From NCBI GenBank assembly GCA_034438015.1, contig DAOTTD010000230.1, positions 3,421 through 67,420 of the forward strand: a stretch of DNA of 64,000 bases, in the 5' to 3' direction. Shown piece after piece: positions 15,426 through 23,947 of the stretch (position 1 is the stretch's first letter; each line of letters starts with the position of its first letter). Below the pieces are notes generated by a model. That model did not search any database. It was given only the letters and a program-made list of their open reading frames with translations, and was not told the DNA's origin. Made by a program: the position numbers and the translations under genes. Source of the stretch: JACDAE01 sp034438015 (lineage in GTDB: Bacteria > Chloroflexota > Ktedonobacteria > Ktedonobacterales > Ktedonobacteraceae).

Positions 15426-16982
15426 TTAAAATGGCTTCTGCTGAATAGATTCTAGCACAGAAGCGATCTCCTGGCGTATGCGATCGTTGTTCGCCATCTC
15501 TCCTTTGACCTTCTCCCAGCCGTGCATGATCGTGGTGTGATCGCGTCCCCCCAGCTCTGACCCGATCTGGAGCAGGGAGGCGCTGGTCTCCTCGCGCATC
15601 AGATACATTGCCACCTGGCGCGGCCACACGATCTCGCGGTCGCGCTGCTTGCCGCGAACCAGAGCGGCATCGACATGATAGTACTGGCACACGCCTTCCA
15701 GCACCTGTGAGACCGACAAGTTGGAAGAGGGCTTCTTGTCGCTATAGATATTTTCGAGCGCCTTGACCGCCAGGTTGATAGTAAGCGGCGCGTCGTGCAG
15801 TGTGGCAGAGGCGATAACGCGGTTGAGCGCGCCCTCAAGCTCGCGCACGTTGCTGCACTCGGGGCGGGCGATGTAGTCGATAACCGAGCTCGGAACGGAG
15901 AAGCGTAGCGAGTCGGCCTTCGAGCGCAGAATCGCCAGTCGATGCTCGTACTCTGGCGGCTGAATGTCTGCCAGCAGGCCCCACTCGAAGCGCGACCTGA
16001 GCCGGTCCTGCAGGCTATGGATCGCCTTGGGCGGACGGTCGCTGGTCACGACGATCTGTTTGTTCGCGCTGTGCAGCGAATTGAAGGTGTGGAAGAACTC
16101 CTCTTCGGTCGACTCTTTGCCGGCGATGAACTGGATATCGTCAACGAGCAGAATATCAATCTGGCGATATTTGGCGCGGAACTCCTCGGTCTGCTGAAAA
16201 CGGATCGCATTGATGATCTCATTGGTAAATTTCTCCGAAGTGACGTACAGGACGTTCAGGCCGCGCTCCTCCCCGACGTGTCCGACGGCATGCAGCAGGT
16301 GGGTCTTGCCCAGTCCTACACCGCCGTAGAGGAAGAGCGGATTGTAGATATGCCCAGGATTTTCGGAGACCGCGAGCGAGGCGGCGTGCGCGAGTTGGTT
16401 CGATTTGCCGACGATGAAGGCGTTGAATGTGTAGCGCGCATTGAGCAGCCCTGGATTGGGGAAGAGCATTGCGACGTCGGGCTCTTTTTTGTCCCCCACC
16501 TCCGGCTGCTCGCTCGATGCGGCCTGGACGCCGTAGAGGTCGGGGGTATGTAGAGCATTTTCTGGAATGCGGTGTACGCTTGTATAGGGCAGCGTGGGCG
16601 CCGCTGAGGTCATCGCAGCAGCCGCTGCGGCATCGGCGATGCGCTTCTCGCGCTGCGCTGCGCGTTTGCGCGGCAGGCGATAGGAGCGTTTTTGCGTGGG
16701 CATGTTCTCCCCGGTAGCAACTCCCTGCTCGATGCTCTCTTTTGCTACCACGAAGCGTACTTCGACAGGGTGTCCGGTGATCTCTGTGAGGGCCGTGTGG
16801 ATCGTATCCATGAAGCGCGCCTCAAGGTGTGCTTTGGCAAATGTCGTAGGAACGCGTACGATAAAAATGCCATCTTGAAAGGAGAGCGCCGAAGTGCCCT
16901 GGAACCAGGTTGTAAAGATTTCGGGTTTGACTTTTGCCTGCAACCGTTCTATTGTTGTCTGCCATATCTGTTTTGCATTCAT
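15426..16982 (-). CDS. dnaA: Chromosomal replication initiator DnaA
   Basis: 518 aa. Domain I (IWQTTIERLQAKVKPEIFTT), a Pro/Ala-rich domain II, AAA+ domain III with Walker A GGVGLGKTHLLHAV and Walker B DILLVDDIQFIAGKES, and domain IV with the DNA-binding signature GGRDHTTIMHGWEKV. It melts the origin as an ATP-bound filament. The ATG at 16982 follows GGGGGTGA closely; a GTG three codons earlier overlaps the ribosome site. Unusually, neither dnaN nor recF follows; rpiB does. No cluster of TTATCCACA-type boxes is seen in the 290 bp upstream, so the origin is probably elsewhere. Confidence 0.95.
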   Translation of the reverse strand: MNAKQIWQTTIERLQAKVKPEIFTTWFQGTSALSFQDGIFIVRVPTTFAKAHLEARFMDTIHTALTEITGHPVEVRFVVAKESIEQGVATGENMPTQKRSYRLPRKRAAQREKRIADAAAAAAMTSAAPTLPYTSVHRIPENALHTPDLYGVQAASSEQPEVGDKKEPDVAMLFPNPGLLNARYTFNAFIVGKSNQLAHAASLAVSENPGHIYNPLFLYGGVGLGKTHLLHAVGHVGEERGLNVLYVTSEKFTNEIINAIRFQQTEEFRAKYRQIDILLVDDIQFIAGKESTEEEFFHTFNSLHSANKQIVVTSDRPPKAIHSLQDRLRSRFEWGLLADIQPPEYEHRLAILRSKADSLRFSVPSSVIDYIARPECSNVRELEGALNRVIASATLHDAPLTINLAVKALENIYSDKKPSSNLSVSQVLEGVCQYYHVDAALVRGKQRDREIVWPRQVAMYLMREETSASLLQIGSELGGRDHTTIMHGWEKVKGEMANNDRIRQEIASVLESIQQKPF

Positions 16983-17271
16983 TGCGCTCACCCCCTCTGG
17001 GGATATTGTACCCGTTAAAAAATAAAAAAATAGTACTTACAGAAGTAGGGTATCTTTTTGTCGGCGGACTGTAATGGTAGCATTAAATCAAAACGCTGTA
17101 AAGCCCCTCTTTCGGTCCCAAAATTGAGAACTATATCATAGGCTTTTGGTCGTGGTTCGAGTATACTGAGCCAGAAGATATTCGTTAAAATGTGTAAATA
17201 GCTACGATAGCGGTCTGCTTATCATCTAAATTGCCTTTTCGCGCGTATACTTTTGTGCTAAGGAGTGTCCC

Positions 17272-18003
17272 ATGGTCCTATATAAAATCTTCTCTTCTCT
17301 AAGACGTTGCCTGGATGGTCGGCGGCAACAGTTTTTTCTCCCGTCTCGTCGTGCTTTTCGTTTGCAGGCGCAATGGCCCATCCTGGCGGGTTGCGTTCTC
17401 CTGGCAAGCGCAGTGCTGACGTCTTGTTCGGGTCTGAACCTGGGTGGCAGCCCGAGTCCCAGCCCGACCGGGAAGGCGGCGACGCCGACGCCCACCACTA
17501 CTGCGCTGGCCCGGCTCCACTGGTGTGATAAGCCGCTCATGGTGTTCCGTGATCTCGCGGCCTCTGGCACGCCGGGCGTCAAGGCCGGCAATCCTACGAC
17601 CATTACCGACTGGAGCGTGGTGGAGCCGCGGCTTGGTTTCACCGTCTATCTGCCCGCGACGCTGCCGACCGGCTCTTGCCTGGTCAGTGCCTCTGGCACG
17701 GTGCGTGATCCTATTCTGGGTAGTAATTTTGTCATTGGATATATCCTACCCGATCATAGTTCTATCACCCTTTCACAGGCGCCACAGCGTACACAGAGCA
17801 CTGCATTCCAGTGTAGCCTGGTACCTGGCACAAGCGGAACGAAGGCGACGCCGACGCCTACCACTTCTCAGGGGCCGACGCAGTTCTGTTCGGGGGCGCG
17901 CGGATCGACGAATATCGTCTTCTCGTCAAGTGGCAAGACCGCTGCTTTACAACAGTTTTTTAATGCGTTACAGCCAGGTGTGGACTGGGTGCCCACTGCG
18001 TGA
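17272..18003 (+). CDS. Predicted lipoprotein, function unknown
   Basis: 243 aa. A basic N-terminus is followed by a hydrophobic stretch WPILAGCVLLASAVLTSCSG with a lipobox (LTSC), so the protein is probably lipid-anchored outside the membrane. A Ser/Pro/Thr linker (PSPSPTGKAATPTPTTT) leads to an ~80-residue domain with Cys and aromatic residues (LGFTVYLPATLPTGSCLVSA), a second Pro/Thr linker and a short tail. AAGGAG lies 6 nt before the ATG. No family recognised. Diverges from dnaA. Confidence 0.75.
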   Translation: MVLYKIFSSLRRCLDGRRQQFFLPSRRAFRLQAQWPILAGCVLLASAVLTSCSGLNLGGSPSPSPTGKAATPTPTTTALARLHWCDKPLMVFRDLAASGTPGVKAGNPTTITDWSVVEPRLGFTVYLPATLPTGSCLVSASGTVRDPILGSNFVIGYILPDHSSITLSQAPQRTQSTAFQCSLVPGTSGTKATPTPTTSQGPTQFCSGARGSTNIVFSSSGKTAALQQFFNALQPGVDWVPTA

Positions 18004-18307
18004 TATATCAGGATGATTGATAGCGTTTATTGTGGACTTGCGTTGTTTCTTCTTGATTGTTATAGTATTCATGTTTATGAGGCCGTGAAGATTCGGTACG
18101 CCATTCGTCGTAGTATTGGGATAACTGGTCGTACCGGGTGGTTCTTAATAAATGTACCGTCCAGTTTTAGGGATGAGGTGAGCACTCCCCCTTTCGGGAT
18201 ATCGGTTGGGAGTACCCTCGACGGTCAAGTTTTACTTCTGGTATAATAACAGAAGTTTTGCGCTTGCATGTGTATCGATGTATGCGTGCTATATGGGAGG
18301 AACTTTT
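18004..18307. other. Intergenic region before FHA gene
   Basis: 304 bp holding the promoter at 18218-18247. A 77-codon frame starting at 18013 has no ribosome site and is not called. Confidence 0.4.
18218..18247 (+). promoter_or_regulatory. Extended -10 promoter of FHA gene
   Basis: TATAAT at 18242-18247 preceded by TGG (extended -10), with TCGACG at 18218-18223 (4 of 6 matches) 18 bp upstream. Lies 60 bp before the FHA gene start. Confidence 0.6.
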
Positions 18308-19771
18308 ATGATGGACAAGGATAAGTGTCCCTATTGCGGAGCCGATACACGGCCAGGGGATAATTTCTGCTTGAATTGCGGCAATCGCCTGCCTTCGGCA
18401 ACTCCCTCCAATGTATCACAGCCGCCGGGCGATGCTACAGTGCCCGCCGCAGAAGACTGGGGTCAGTCTCGGGATGCTGCACCGGATCACAACATTGGGA
18501 GTTGGGATAATGACGCCGGTGCGACGATAGCGGATCCAGGTTCAGAGCAATCCTACGTTGCTCCGACCGTGCCGCCTCAGAATAAGGGTGGCATCGAACA
18601 GCCTGCGCGCTTCATCTTACGTGCGGACAATGGCGATGTCTTACAGGAATATCCGCTCGATAAGCCTGAGATCACTATTGGGCGCGCGCCCAACAGCGAT
18701 ATCCTGCTGTCGAAGGATAAGTTGACTTCACGCCGCCACGCTACAGTACGCTATGAGAACGGTGCCTACCTCTTGCGCGATGAACGCAGTGCGAATGGTA
18801 CTTTTGTCAATGGGCAGCAGATTGAAGAACTCGCACCCGTTGACCTCAAAGATGGCGATCATATCGGCATCGGCGAACACGAACTGATCTTCCATGCCTT
18901 TGGCTCCGTTGCCGAGCGCGTAGAGGATCTACCAACCGTGTCGGTACCCTACGAGCCTCCAACGTACCGCACGCAGGATGATTCACAGCGAACGGTTGCA
19001 TCCAGCGATGACTATGGCACGAGTTCGATCGCCCATGAACCAGAAGTCGCCGATCAGTCGGATGCATCAACGATCGCCGCACCGCCCGAGCCGGTCAGTC
19101 CCGCGACGAATGGCTCTTCGCCGGTTGTGCCGCAGGCACCCGTTGAACCCGAGATGCCTGTGCAACCTGTACCGGCTATACCTATACCCTCGACTGTGTC
19201 GTACGCATCTGCGACCCCGAGCATGGCGACCGTTTCACGTTCGGCGGCTCCGGTGTCCCCTAACTCTTCAGTATCGGAGAATGTTCCTATGACGGCAAGT
19301 TCACAGTCTTCCACGGGGAATGAGGCAGGCGTTACCTTTAGTCGCCTAAACACTCTGGCGCAGCCTGCCTTGCCAGATATCACCGCTCTGATTGCGGCCC
19401 TCTCATCGCTGGATGGACAGGTCATGTCGTTACAGGAGCAGCTCAACGAGACGCAAGAGGCGATGCGCGTTCACGATGCCGAGGTGGCCCAGACGGCCAA
19501 TCAACTCCGCTCCGGCGTGCGGAAGGTCTCTGAGCGCATGGACAATACCATCGCTGATATTGCGCGCAACCGCGAGGCGCTGGCCTGGTCCGAATTGCTG
19601 CAACTGATGGAAGACGTGATGAACAATCCGCGCGATATCGAGTATGTCACCAAGCTGGCGCGCAAGGCCCGTGAGCTGAACAAGGTGTTCCAACTCCACC
19701 AGAGTGTGCTCAATACCATGGCTGAGTGCAACAGCCTGTTACGCGGCATGATATTCGAAGACAATAGATAG
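18308..19771 (+). CDS. Zinc-ribbon, FHA-domain and coiled-coil protein
   Basis: 487 aa. N-terminal zinc ribbon (KCPYCGADTRPGDNFCLNCG), an acidic low-complexity linker, an FHA domain near residues 115-200 (ITIGRAPNSDILLSKDKLTS, then RRHATV and ANGTFVNGQQI: the Gly-Arg, Ser-x-x-His and Asn-Gly contact residues are all present), a long Pro/Ser/Thr linker and a C-terminal coiled coil from ~360. FHA domains bind phosphothreonine, so it is a likely target or reader of Ser/Thr kinases of the kind beginning at the left window edge. GGGAGG is 7 nt before the first of two adjacent ATGs. Confidence 0.85.
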   Translation: MMDKDKCPYCGADTRPGDNFCLNCGNRLPSATPSNVSQPPGDATVPAAEDWGQSRDAAPDHNIGSWDNDAGATIADPGSEQSYVAPTVPPQNKGGIEQPARFILRADNGDVLQEYPLDKPEITIGRAPNSDILLSKDKLTSRRHATVRYENGAYLLRDERSANGTFVNGQQIEELAPVDLKDGDHIGIGEHELIFHAFGSVAERVEDLPTVSVPYEPPTYRTQDDSQRTVASSDDYGTSSIAHEPEVADQSDASTIAAPPEPVSPATNGSSPVVPQAPVEPEMPVQPVPAIPIPSTVSYASATPSMATVSRSAAPVSPNSSVSENVPMTASSQSSTGNEAGVTFSRLNTLAQPALPDITALIAALSSLDGQVMSLQEQLNETQEAMRVHDAEVAQTANQLRSGVRKVSERMDNTIADIARNREALAWSELLQLMEDVMNNPRDIEYVTKLARKARELNKVFQLHQSVLNTMAECNSLLRGMIFEDNR

Positions 19772-19790
19772 GTACCGACCGGGCAAATAC

Positions 19791-21296
19791 ATGTACAAAC
19801 AAATCCTTGTAGGGAGTGTCGCCGTTGACGCTCCCTCACCGTCTGCTCTCTTACAGAAAAACAGTACTTTTGATGCGATCGTTATCGGTGCGGGCCTGGG
19901 CGGCCTCTTAAGCGCTGCAGAGCTACTCCAACGAGGGAAGCGGGTAGTGGTGGTAGAGCGGCTTGCGCACAGTGGAGGCCGTTTCACCGCGAAGACCTTT
20001 CAAGGGGTCCAGGTCAGTACGGGGGCCGTCCACATGGTTCCGTTCGGCAGCAGCGGCGTGCTGTCGCAGATGCTGGCGCGCCTCGCTGTGCCACATCGTT
20101 TCTTTGATGCCGATGTCTTCGGCTCGTTTCACGTGCACGGCAGGCAGTATCGCTCGCGCGGCCTGCTGGGCGTCTTCAAGTTTCTGGGTCCCCGGCAGTT
20201 CTTCTGGTTTACGCGCCTCGGTTATCTTATGTTCCTTCACCCTCTGCCGGCGCACGAGCGGCGTATCTCCTTCAAAGCTTGGCTACAGCGTCACATCGAT
20301 GTAGAGCGCAATTCCCAACTGGTCGCCTTCTTCGAACGCATCTCGCGCTTCGCGCTGAGCCTTGAATTGGACCAGGTGAGCACCGAAGAGGTCATTCGCA
20401 CGACGAAGAATATGTTCCGCTTCGGCGCGCCCGCTATTGTGCACGGAGGCTGCGGCGAACTGACGCGCCAACTGGAGCAGCACGTCCTCGATCAACACGG
20501 CGAGGTGCGCCTCTCCTGCGATGTGCTCCAGATCGTGCAGGAGGACGGCCACGTGACGGGCGTCTGCGTGCGCGACAAGGCGAGCAAGGAAGAGTATACG
20601 CTTACCGCTCCCCTGGTGGTGAGCGATATCGGTCCACGCGCGACGGATGCACTGCTGGCAGGCCACCGTGTGACGCAGGCCGAGGCGCTCAAGGGTGCGC
20701 AGGAAGAGACTTTACGGGAGGCGGTCGGACTCAAAGTGCACATCCTCAGTGATGTCTCGCTGATCCCCCATAAAGGGATTATGTATTGCCTGGATACGCA
20801 GCGCATCGCGGGTATGGTGCAGCCGACCAATAGCGATCCTCGCCTCGCGCCTCCTGGCAAGCACCTGTTGATCAGCCACCAGGTGATGCAAAGCAAGAAG
20901 CAGGATGCCGACCAGGAAGCGCAATACGATGTCGAGGCGGAACGCAAGCTAGCCCTCGCCGACCTGCGTATGCTCTTCGGCGAGGCGTTCGATAAGCACT
21001 GTCGCGTGCTCACGATGGGGACGTATCGCGGCGAGTGGCCGGTGAACCGTAGCGCTCAGGGCGAGGATGCGCAGCCTGTGACCTCGCTCCCCGGACTGTA
21101 TCTTGTGGGCGATGCGGTTAAGCCCTCTGGCTACTTGATGGTCGAGGGCGTTGCGCAGAGCGTCAATTGTTTCCTCGATCTGCTCGAAGGCACCAACCAG
21201 CAGCATCATGGGCGACGCAACGTGATCGCGCCGCCGTCCCGCCTGAACGCGCTCCGCTGGCTGTGGAAGGCTCCAGGCAACTCTAACCGGAGATAA
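19791..21296 (+). CDS. FAD-dependent oxidoreductase, phytoene desaturase-like
   Basis: 501 aa. The N-terminal Rossmann motif DAIVIGAGLGGLLSAAELL and the following VVVVERLAHSGGRFTAK are typical of the CrtI/amine-oxidase class of flavoproteins. The C-terminal GLYLVGDAVKPSGYLMVEGV is the second FAD-binding motif of the same class. No carotenoid genes lie nearby, so the substrate cannot be read. It follows the FHA gene by 19 bp and ends 12 bp before the murA-like gene, suggesting an operon of the three. Ribosome site before 19791 is weak (CCGGGC). Confidence 0.82.
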   Translation: MYKQILVGSVAVDAPSPSALLQKNSTFDAIVIGAGLGGLLSAAELLQRGKRVVVVERLAHSGGRFTAKTFQGVQVSTGAVHMVPFGSSGVLSQMLARLAVPHRFFDADVFGSFHVHGRQYRSRGLLGVFKFLGPRQFFWFTRLGYLMFLHPLPAHERRISFKAWLQRHIDVERNSQLVAFFERISRFALSLELDQVSTEEVIRTTKNMFRFGAPAIVHGGCGELTRQLEQHVLDQHGEVRLSCDVLQIVQEDGHVTGVCVRDKASKEEYTLTAPLVVSDIGPRATDALLAGHRVTQAEALKGAQEETLREAVGLKVHILSDVSLIPHKGIMYCLDTQRIAGMVQPTNSDPRLAPPGKHLLISHQVMQSKKQDADQEAQYDVEAERKLALADLRMLFGEAFDKHCRVLTMGTYRGEWPVNRSAQGEDAQPVTSLPGLYLVGDAVKPSGYLMVEGVAQSVNCFLDLLEGTNQQHHGRRNVIAPPSRLNALRWLWKAPGNSNRR

Positions 21297-21308
21297 GGAG
21301 CTCGATGA

Positions 21309-22637
21309 ATGGATGCTAGAGATATGGCCCCTCATTATCTTGTGACGGGAGGCGTGCCGCTGCATGGCGAGGTCACTGTGAGTGGGGCGAAGAACGCGGT
21401 GACGAAGATGCTGATCGCGTCTCTGCTCACGAAGGAGCCCTGCGTCCTGCGCAACGTTCCCTTGCTTGGCGATCTGGACCTGACCGTGCGCCTCTGCCAG
21501 GACATGGGTTCCCGCACACAACTGGTGGACCATACGCTCGCGATTCACACTCCTTATATCGAAAAGACAGTTGTCTCGACCAGGGTGGGTGGCCTGAATC
21601 GTATCGCCGTCCTGACGATTGGCCCATTGCTGCACCGCTGCGGCGAGGCGATGATCCCCAAACCGGGCGGTGATCGCATCGGACCGCGCCCCATTGACTA
21701 TCATATCGAGGGCCTGTGCAAAATGGGCGCGAACATTGTCGAGCGCGAGGGACACTATCATTGCTCCATTACAGAACGGCTGCAAGGCGTCACAATCAAA
21801 CTGCCCTTCCCCAGCGTCATGGCGACCGAGAACTTCCTGCTCACTGCCTCACTGGCGCAGGGCGTCACCATCATCGAGAACGCCGCTATGGAGCCAGAGA
21901 TCGTTGACCTGATCAAACTCCTGCAGAAGATGGGCGCGATCATCGAGATCAAGGTTGATCGCCGCATCGTGATCGACGGGGTGGATAAGCTCCACGGCGC
22001 CAGCCACACCCTGCTCAGCGATCGTAACGAGGCCGTCTCGCTCGCCATTGCCACGTACCTCACACGCGGCGATGTCTACCTGCACGGTGCCCAGCAGGAT
22101 ACCCTGCTTACCTTCCTGAACACACTCTCCAAGATGGGCCTGGGCTTCGAGATCGACGATGGCGGCATCCGCTTCATCGGCGCTAATAGCGCGCCGCCCG
22201 CCATCGCCCTGGAGACCGATGTGCACCCCGGCTTCATGACCGACTGGCAGCAGCCCTTCGTCGTTCTGCTCACCCAGGCCGAGGGTATGTCGGTGGTCCA
22301 CGAGACGATCTACGAGGACCGCTTCGGCTACACGAGCGCGCTGGAGAGCATGGGTGCACACGTCGGCCTCTACCCCAAGTGCCTGGGCGAGGTGCCGTGC
22401 CGCTTCCGCGAGAAACAGTACATGCATAGTTGCGTAGTGCGCGGTCCCACGCCCCTCAAGGGCGCGCGCCTCGACATCCCCGATATCCGCGCCGGCTGCT
22501 CCTACATTCTCGCCGCCCTATGCGCCGAGGGAACCTCCGAGATCTACGGTATCGAACATATCGAGCGCGGCTACGAGCATCTTGATGAGAAGTTGCGTGC
22601 CCTTGGCGCTCAGATGGAGCGAGTTGTGGGCGAGTGA
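21309..22637 (+). CDS. murA: MurA-type UDP-GlcNAc enolpyruvyl transferase, Asp at the fosfomycin Cys position
   Basis: 442 aa. EPSP-synthase-like fold of MurA, which adds enolpyruvate to UDP-GlcNAc in the first step of peptidoglycan synthesis. Catalytic Lys28-Asn29 sit in TVSGAKNAVTK. The active-site loop is KPGGDRIGPRPID: Asp122 stands where most MurA have the Cys alkylated by fosfomycin. C-terminal RGYEHLDEKLRALGAQ is conserved. GGAG is 8 nt before the ATG at 21309; an ATG at 21305 leads to an early stop. Slightly longer than the usual ~420 aa. A second MurA elsewhere in the genome cannot be excluded, and sequence drift (TDWQQPF for TDMQ) suggests a divergent paralogue. Confidence 0.88.
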   Translation: MDARDMAPHYLVTGGVPLHGEVTVSGAKNAVTKMLIASLLTKEPCVLRNVPLLGDLDLTVRLCQDMGSRTQLVDHTLAIHTPYIEKTVVSTRVGGLNRIAVLTIGPLLHRCGEAMIPKPGGDRIGPRPIDYHIEGLCKMGANIVEREGHYHCSITERLQGVTIKLPFPSVMATENFLLTASLAQGVTIIENAAMEPEIVDLIKLLQKMGAIIEIKVDRRIVIDGVDKLHGASHTLLSDRNEAVSLAIATYLTRGDVYLHGAQQDTLLTFLNTLSKMGLGFEIDDGGIRFIGANSAPPAIALETDVHPGFMTDWQQPFVVLLTQAEGMSVVHETIYEDRFGYTSALESMGAHVGLYPKCLGEVPCRFREKQYMHSCVVRGPTPLKGARLDIPDIRAGCSYILAALCAEGTSEIYGIEHIERGYEHLDEKLRALGAQMERVVGE

Positions 22638-22640
22638 TAA

Positions 22641-22681
22641 GGAACCTCCCCTAGAATATAGGTAATTCTGGGAGAGGTTCC
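22641..22681 (+). terminator. Terminator-like hairpin after murA
   Basis: GGAACCTCCCCTAGAAT (22641-22657) pairs with ATTCTGGGAGAGGTTCC (22665-22681), 15 of 17 positions. It starts right after the murA stop; the following T-tract is weak. Confidence 0.6.
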
Positions 22682-22693
22682 CCTATCATTCGT

Positions 22694-22894
22694 TTAATGG
22701 GTTGAGTGTACAATCCATAACTTTGCGATATGATCAAGCACTGTTGGATTTAATATGATTAGCATGCAGAGTATCAGAATAACTAATAGTAGCAATAGAA
22801 TAGATACTATTAGCGTTATCTGAACAGCTACTGTTAGCTGAAGATACCAGCTCAGTATGCTCATCTCTGTAACTTTGGGACGTGATGCCTTCAT
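22694..22894 (-). CDS. Small single-span membrane protein
   Basis: 66 aa. It has an excellent ribosome site (AAGGAGGTGA, 5 nt before the ATG at 22894) and one long hydrophobic helix near residues 23-46 (ITLIVSILLLLLVILILCML). The ends are short and mildly charged. No family recognised. It converges with the murA gene and lies beside an AT-rich patch. The strong site and clean transmembrane pattern argue that it is real despite its size; it could be a regulatory small protein or a toxin-like peptide, neither of which is shown. Confidence 0.6.
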   Translation of the reverse strand: MKASRPKVTEMSILSWYLQLTVAVQITLIVSILLLLLVILILCMLIILNPTVLDHIAKLWIVHSTH

Positions 22895-23245
22895 ATTGTT
22901 CACCTCCTTTTCTGTCTGATGTGATACCTCTCGAGTATCTGCACAACTTTTGCTGGCATCATTTCCCAATAAGACACGTACTACTTAGTACACTGTACAG
23001 GTGTGATACTATGAAGTTGGGCAAACAGAGATATCCGTTTGTGGTCCGATAAGGCGGCGGTACAATAATAACCGGTAGATTACTCTATTCAAGCAAGGAA
23101 AGCGATCTACTGATTTTTAAGTGCTAGCCGCTTTTTTCTGTTACTAAAAAATGGCTATGGTACCGGAACCTTATGTCTTTAAGTATAAAAGATAAAACGG
23201 ACAAATGCAACCGAAAAATAGACTAAAATGCGATAAGAAGATATA

Positions 23246-23271
23246 TCGACATATTTAATCGACATATTTAA
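23246..23271. repeat. Tandem 13-bp direct repeat, possible operator
   Basis: TCGACATATTTAA occurs twice head to tail without a gap, 190 bp upstream of the HTH gene. Period 13 is not a helical multiple, so binding to one face is not implied. Confidence 0.45.
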
Positions 23272-23398
23272 ATGAAATGCATTATAGAAATGCGTCTATT
23301 TAGGTGAAATATTGATATAATTAGATATATCTCTTGTAAGGGATAGCGTATAATATATTTATAAGTGTGTAGTTGTTGGTTTGTGATTACTTCGTGTA

Positions 23399-23428
23399 TT
23401 GGGGTAACTAGCTTAAAAGGAATATAAT
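23399..23428 (+). promoter_or_regulatory. Promoter candidate of the HTH gene
   Basis: TTGGGG (23399-23404), 18 bp spacer, TATAAT (23423-23428); transcription would start about 25 nt before the ATG at 23460. Confidence 0.45.
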
Positions 23429-23459
23429 AGATTCAAATGTTTTGAGGGGGTTAGAAAAA

Positions 23460-23927
23460 ATGACAGATGGAAGATGGGAATTAGACGATCTACTGGACGC
23501 GCCAGAGGTAGCGGAGATATTGCACGTAAGTTCGAAGACAGTCAATCGTTTAATCGCGTATGGTCGTGGAGAACTGCCGGCTATAAAAGTTGGTCAGCGG
23601 TGGAAGGTGCGTAGGGGAGATCTGAAGGAGTATCTGCAAAAAAGAAGTGGAGCCAGTAGAAACCAGACGTTTGACCTTTCAGTCGAAGCGCAAAACGATA
23701 CTAGTAAAGATAATATGTATAGTTTGGAGCTACAGAAGAAACGCCTGGAAGTAGCTGACGCGGCACTTGAGATAGCCACGAAGATGGTCAATAGTTTGCA
23801 TCCTGATGGGGATAAGAAGAAGAAGGCAGAGCTTATTCGTATCGTGATGTCTGAACTGCTGGATACGGAAAATACTCAAAGCCTGGAGCTAATTGTCCAG
23901 AAGATTCCTCCAACTGGTCATCAGTAA
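23460..23927 (+). CDS. Excisionase/MerR-type helix-turn-helix protein
   Basis: 155 aa. Residues ~8-60 form an HTH_17 (excisionase-like) domain: LDAPEVAEILHVSSKTVNRL, then LPAIKVGQRWKVRRGDLKEY. The C-terminal half is charged and helical (LELQKKRLEVADAALEIATK) and may oligomerise. GAGGGGG lies ~9 nt before the ATG at 23460. It converges with the adenine methylase gene 20 bp away. HTH_17 proteins act as excisionases or as regulators; no integrase is present, so a regulator is more likely. Base composition of its upstream region is unlike the neighbours. Confidence 0.75.
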   Translation: MTDGRWELDDLLDAPEVAEILHVSSKTVNRLIAYGRGELPAIKVGQRWKVRRGDLKEYLQKRSGASRNQTFDLSVEAQNDTSKDNMYSLELQKKRLEVADAALEIATKMVNSLHPDGDKKKKAELIRIVMSELLDTENTQSLELIVQKIPPTGHQ

Positions 23928-23947
23928 GTGGTATGAGTAGTAAAAAC

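Larger units (their letters stand above)
22895..23459. other. AT-rich intergenic region with tandem repeats
   Basis: 565 bp, clearly more AT-rich than its surroundings. It contains two adjacent perfect copies of TCGACATATTTAA (23246-23258 and 23259-23271), several TATAAT boxes (23316, 23349, 23423) and no convincing gene. It separates the tiny membrane protein gene from the excisionase-like gene and is probably their shared control region. Confidence 0.5.

Noticed and set aside
17140..17175. tRNA-like TTCGA loop sequence (GGTTCGAGTA)
   Set aside because: No acceptor stem, anticodon arm or D-arm can be drawn around it.
17000..17270. Possible replication origin beside dnaA
   Set aside because: No cluster of TTATCCACA-like boxes could be found in the gap, only single weak resemblances.
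18013..18246. 77-codon frame before the FHA gene
   Set aside because: No ribosome site; it runs over the promoter of the FHA gene.
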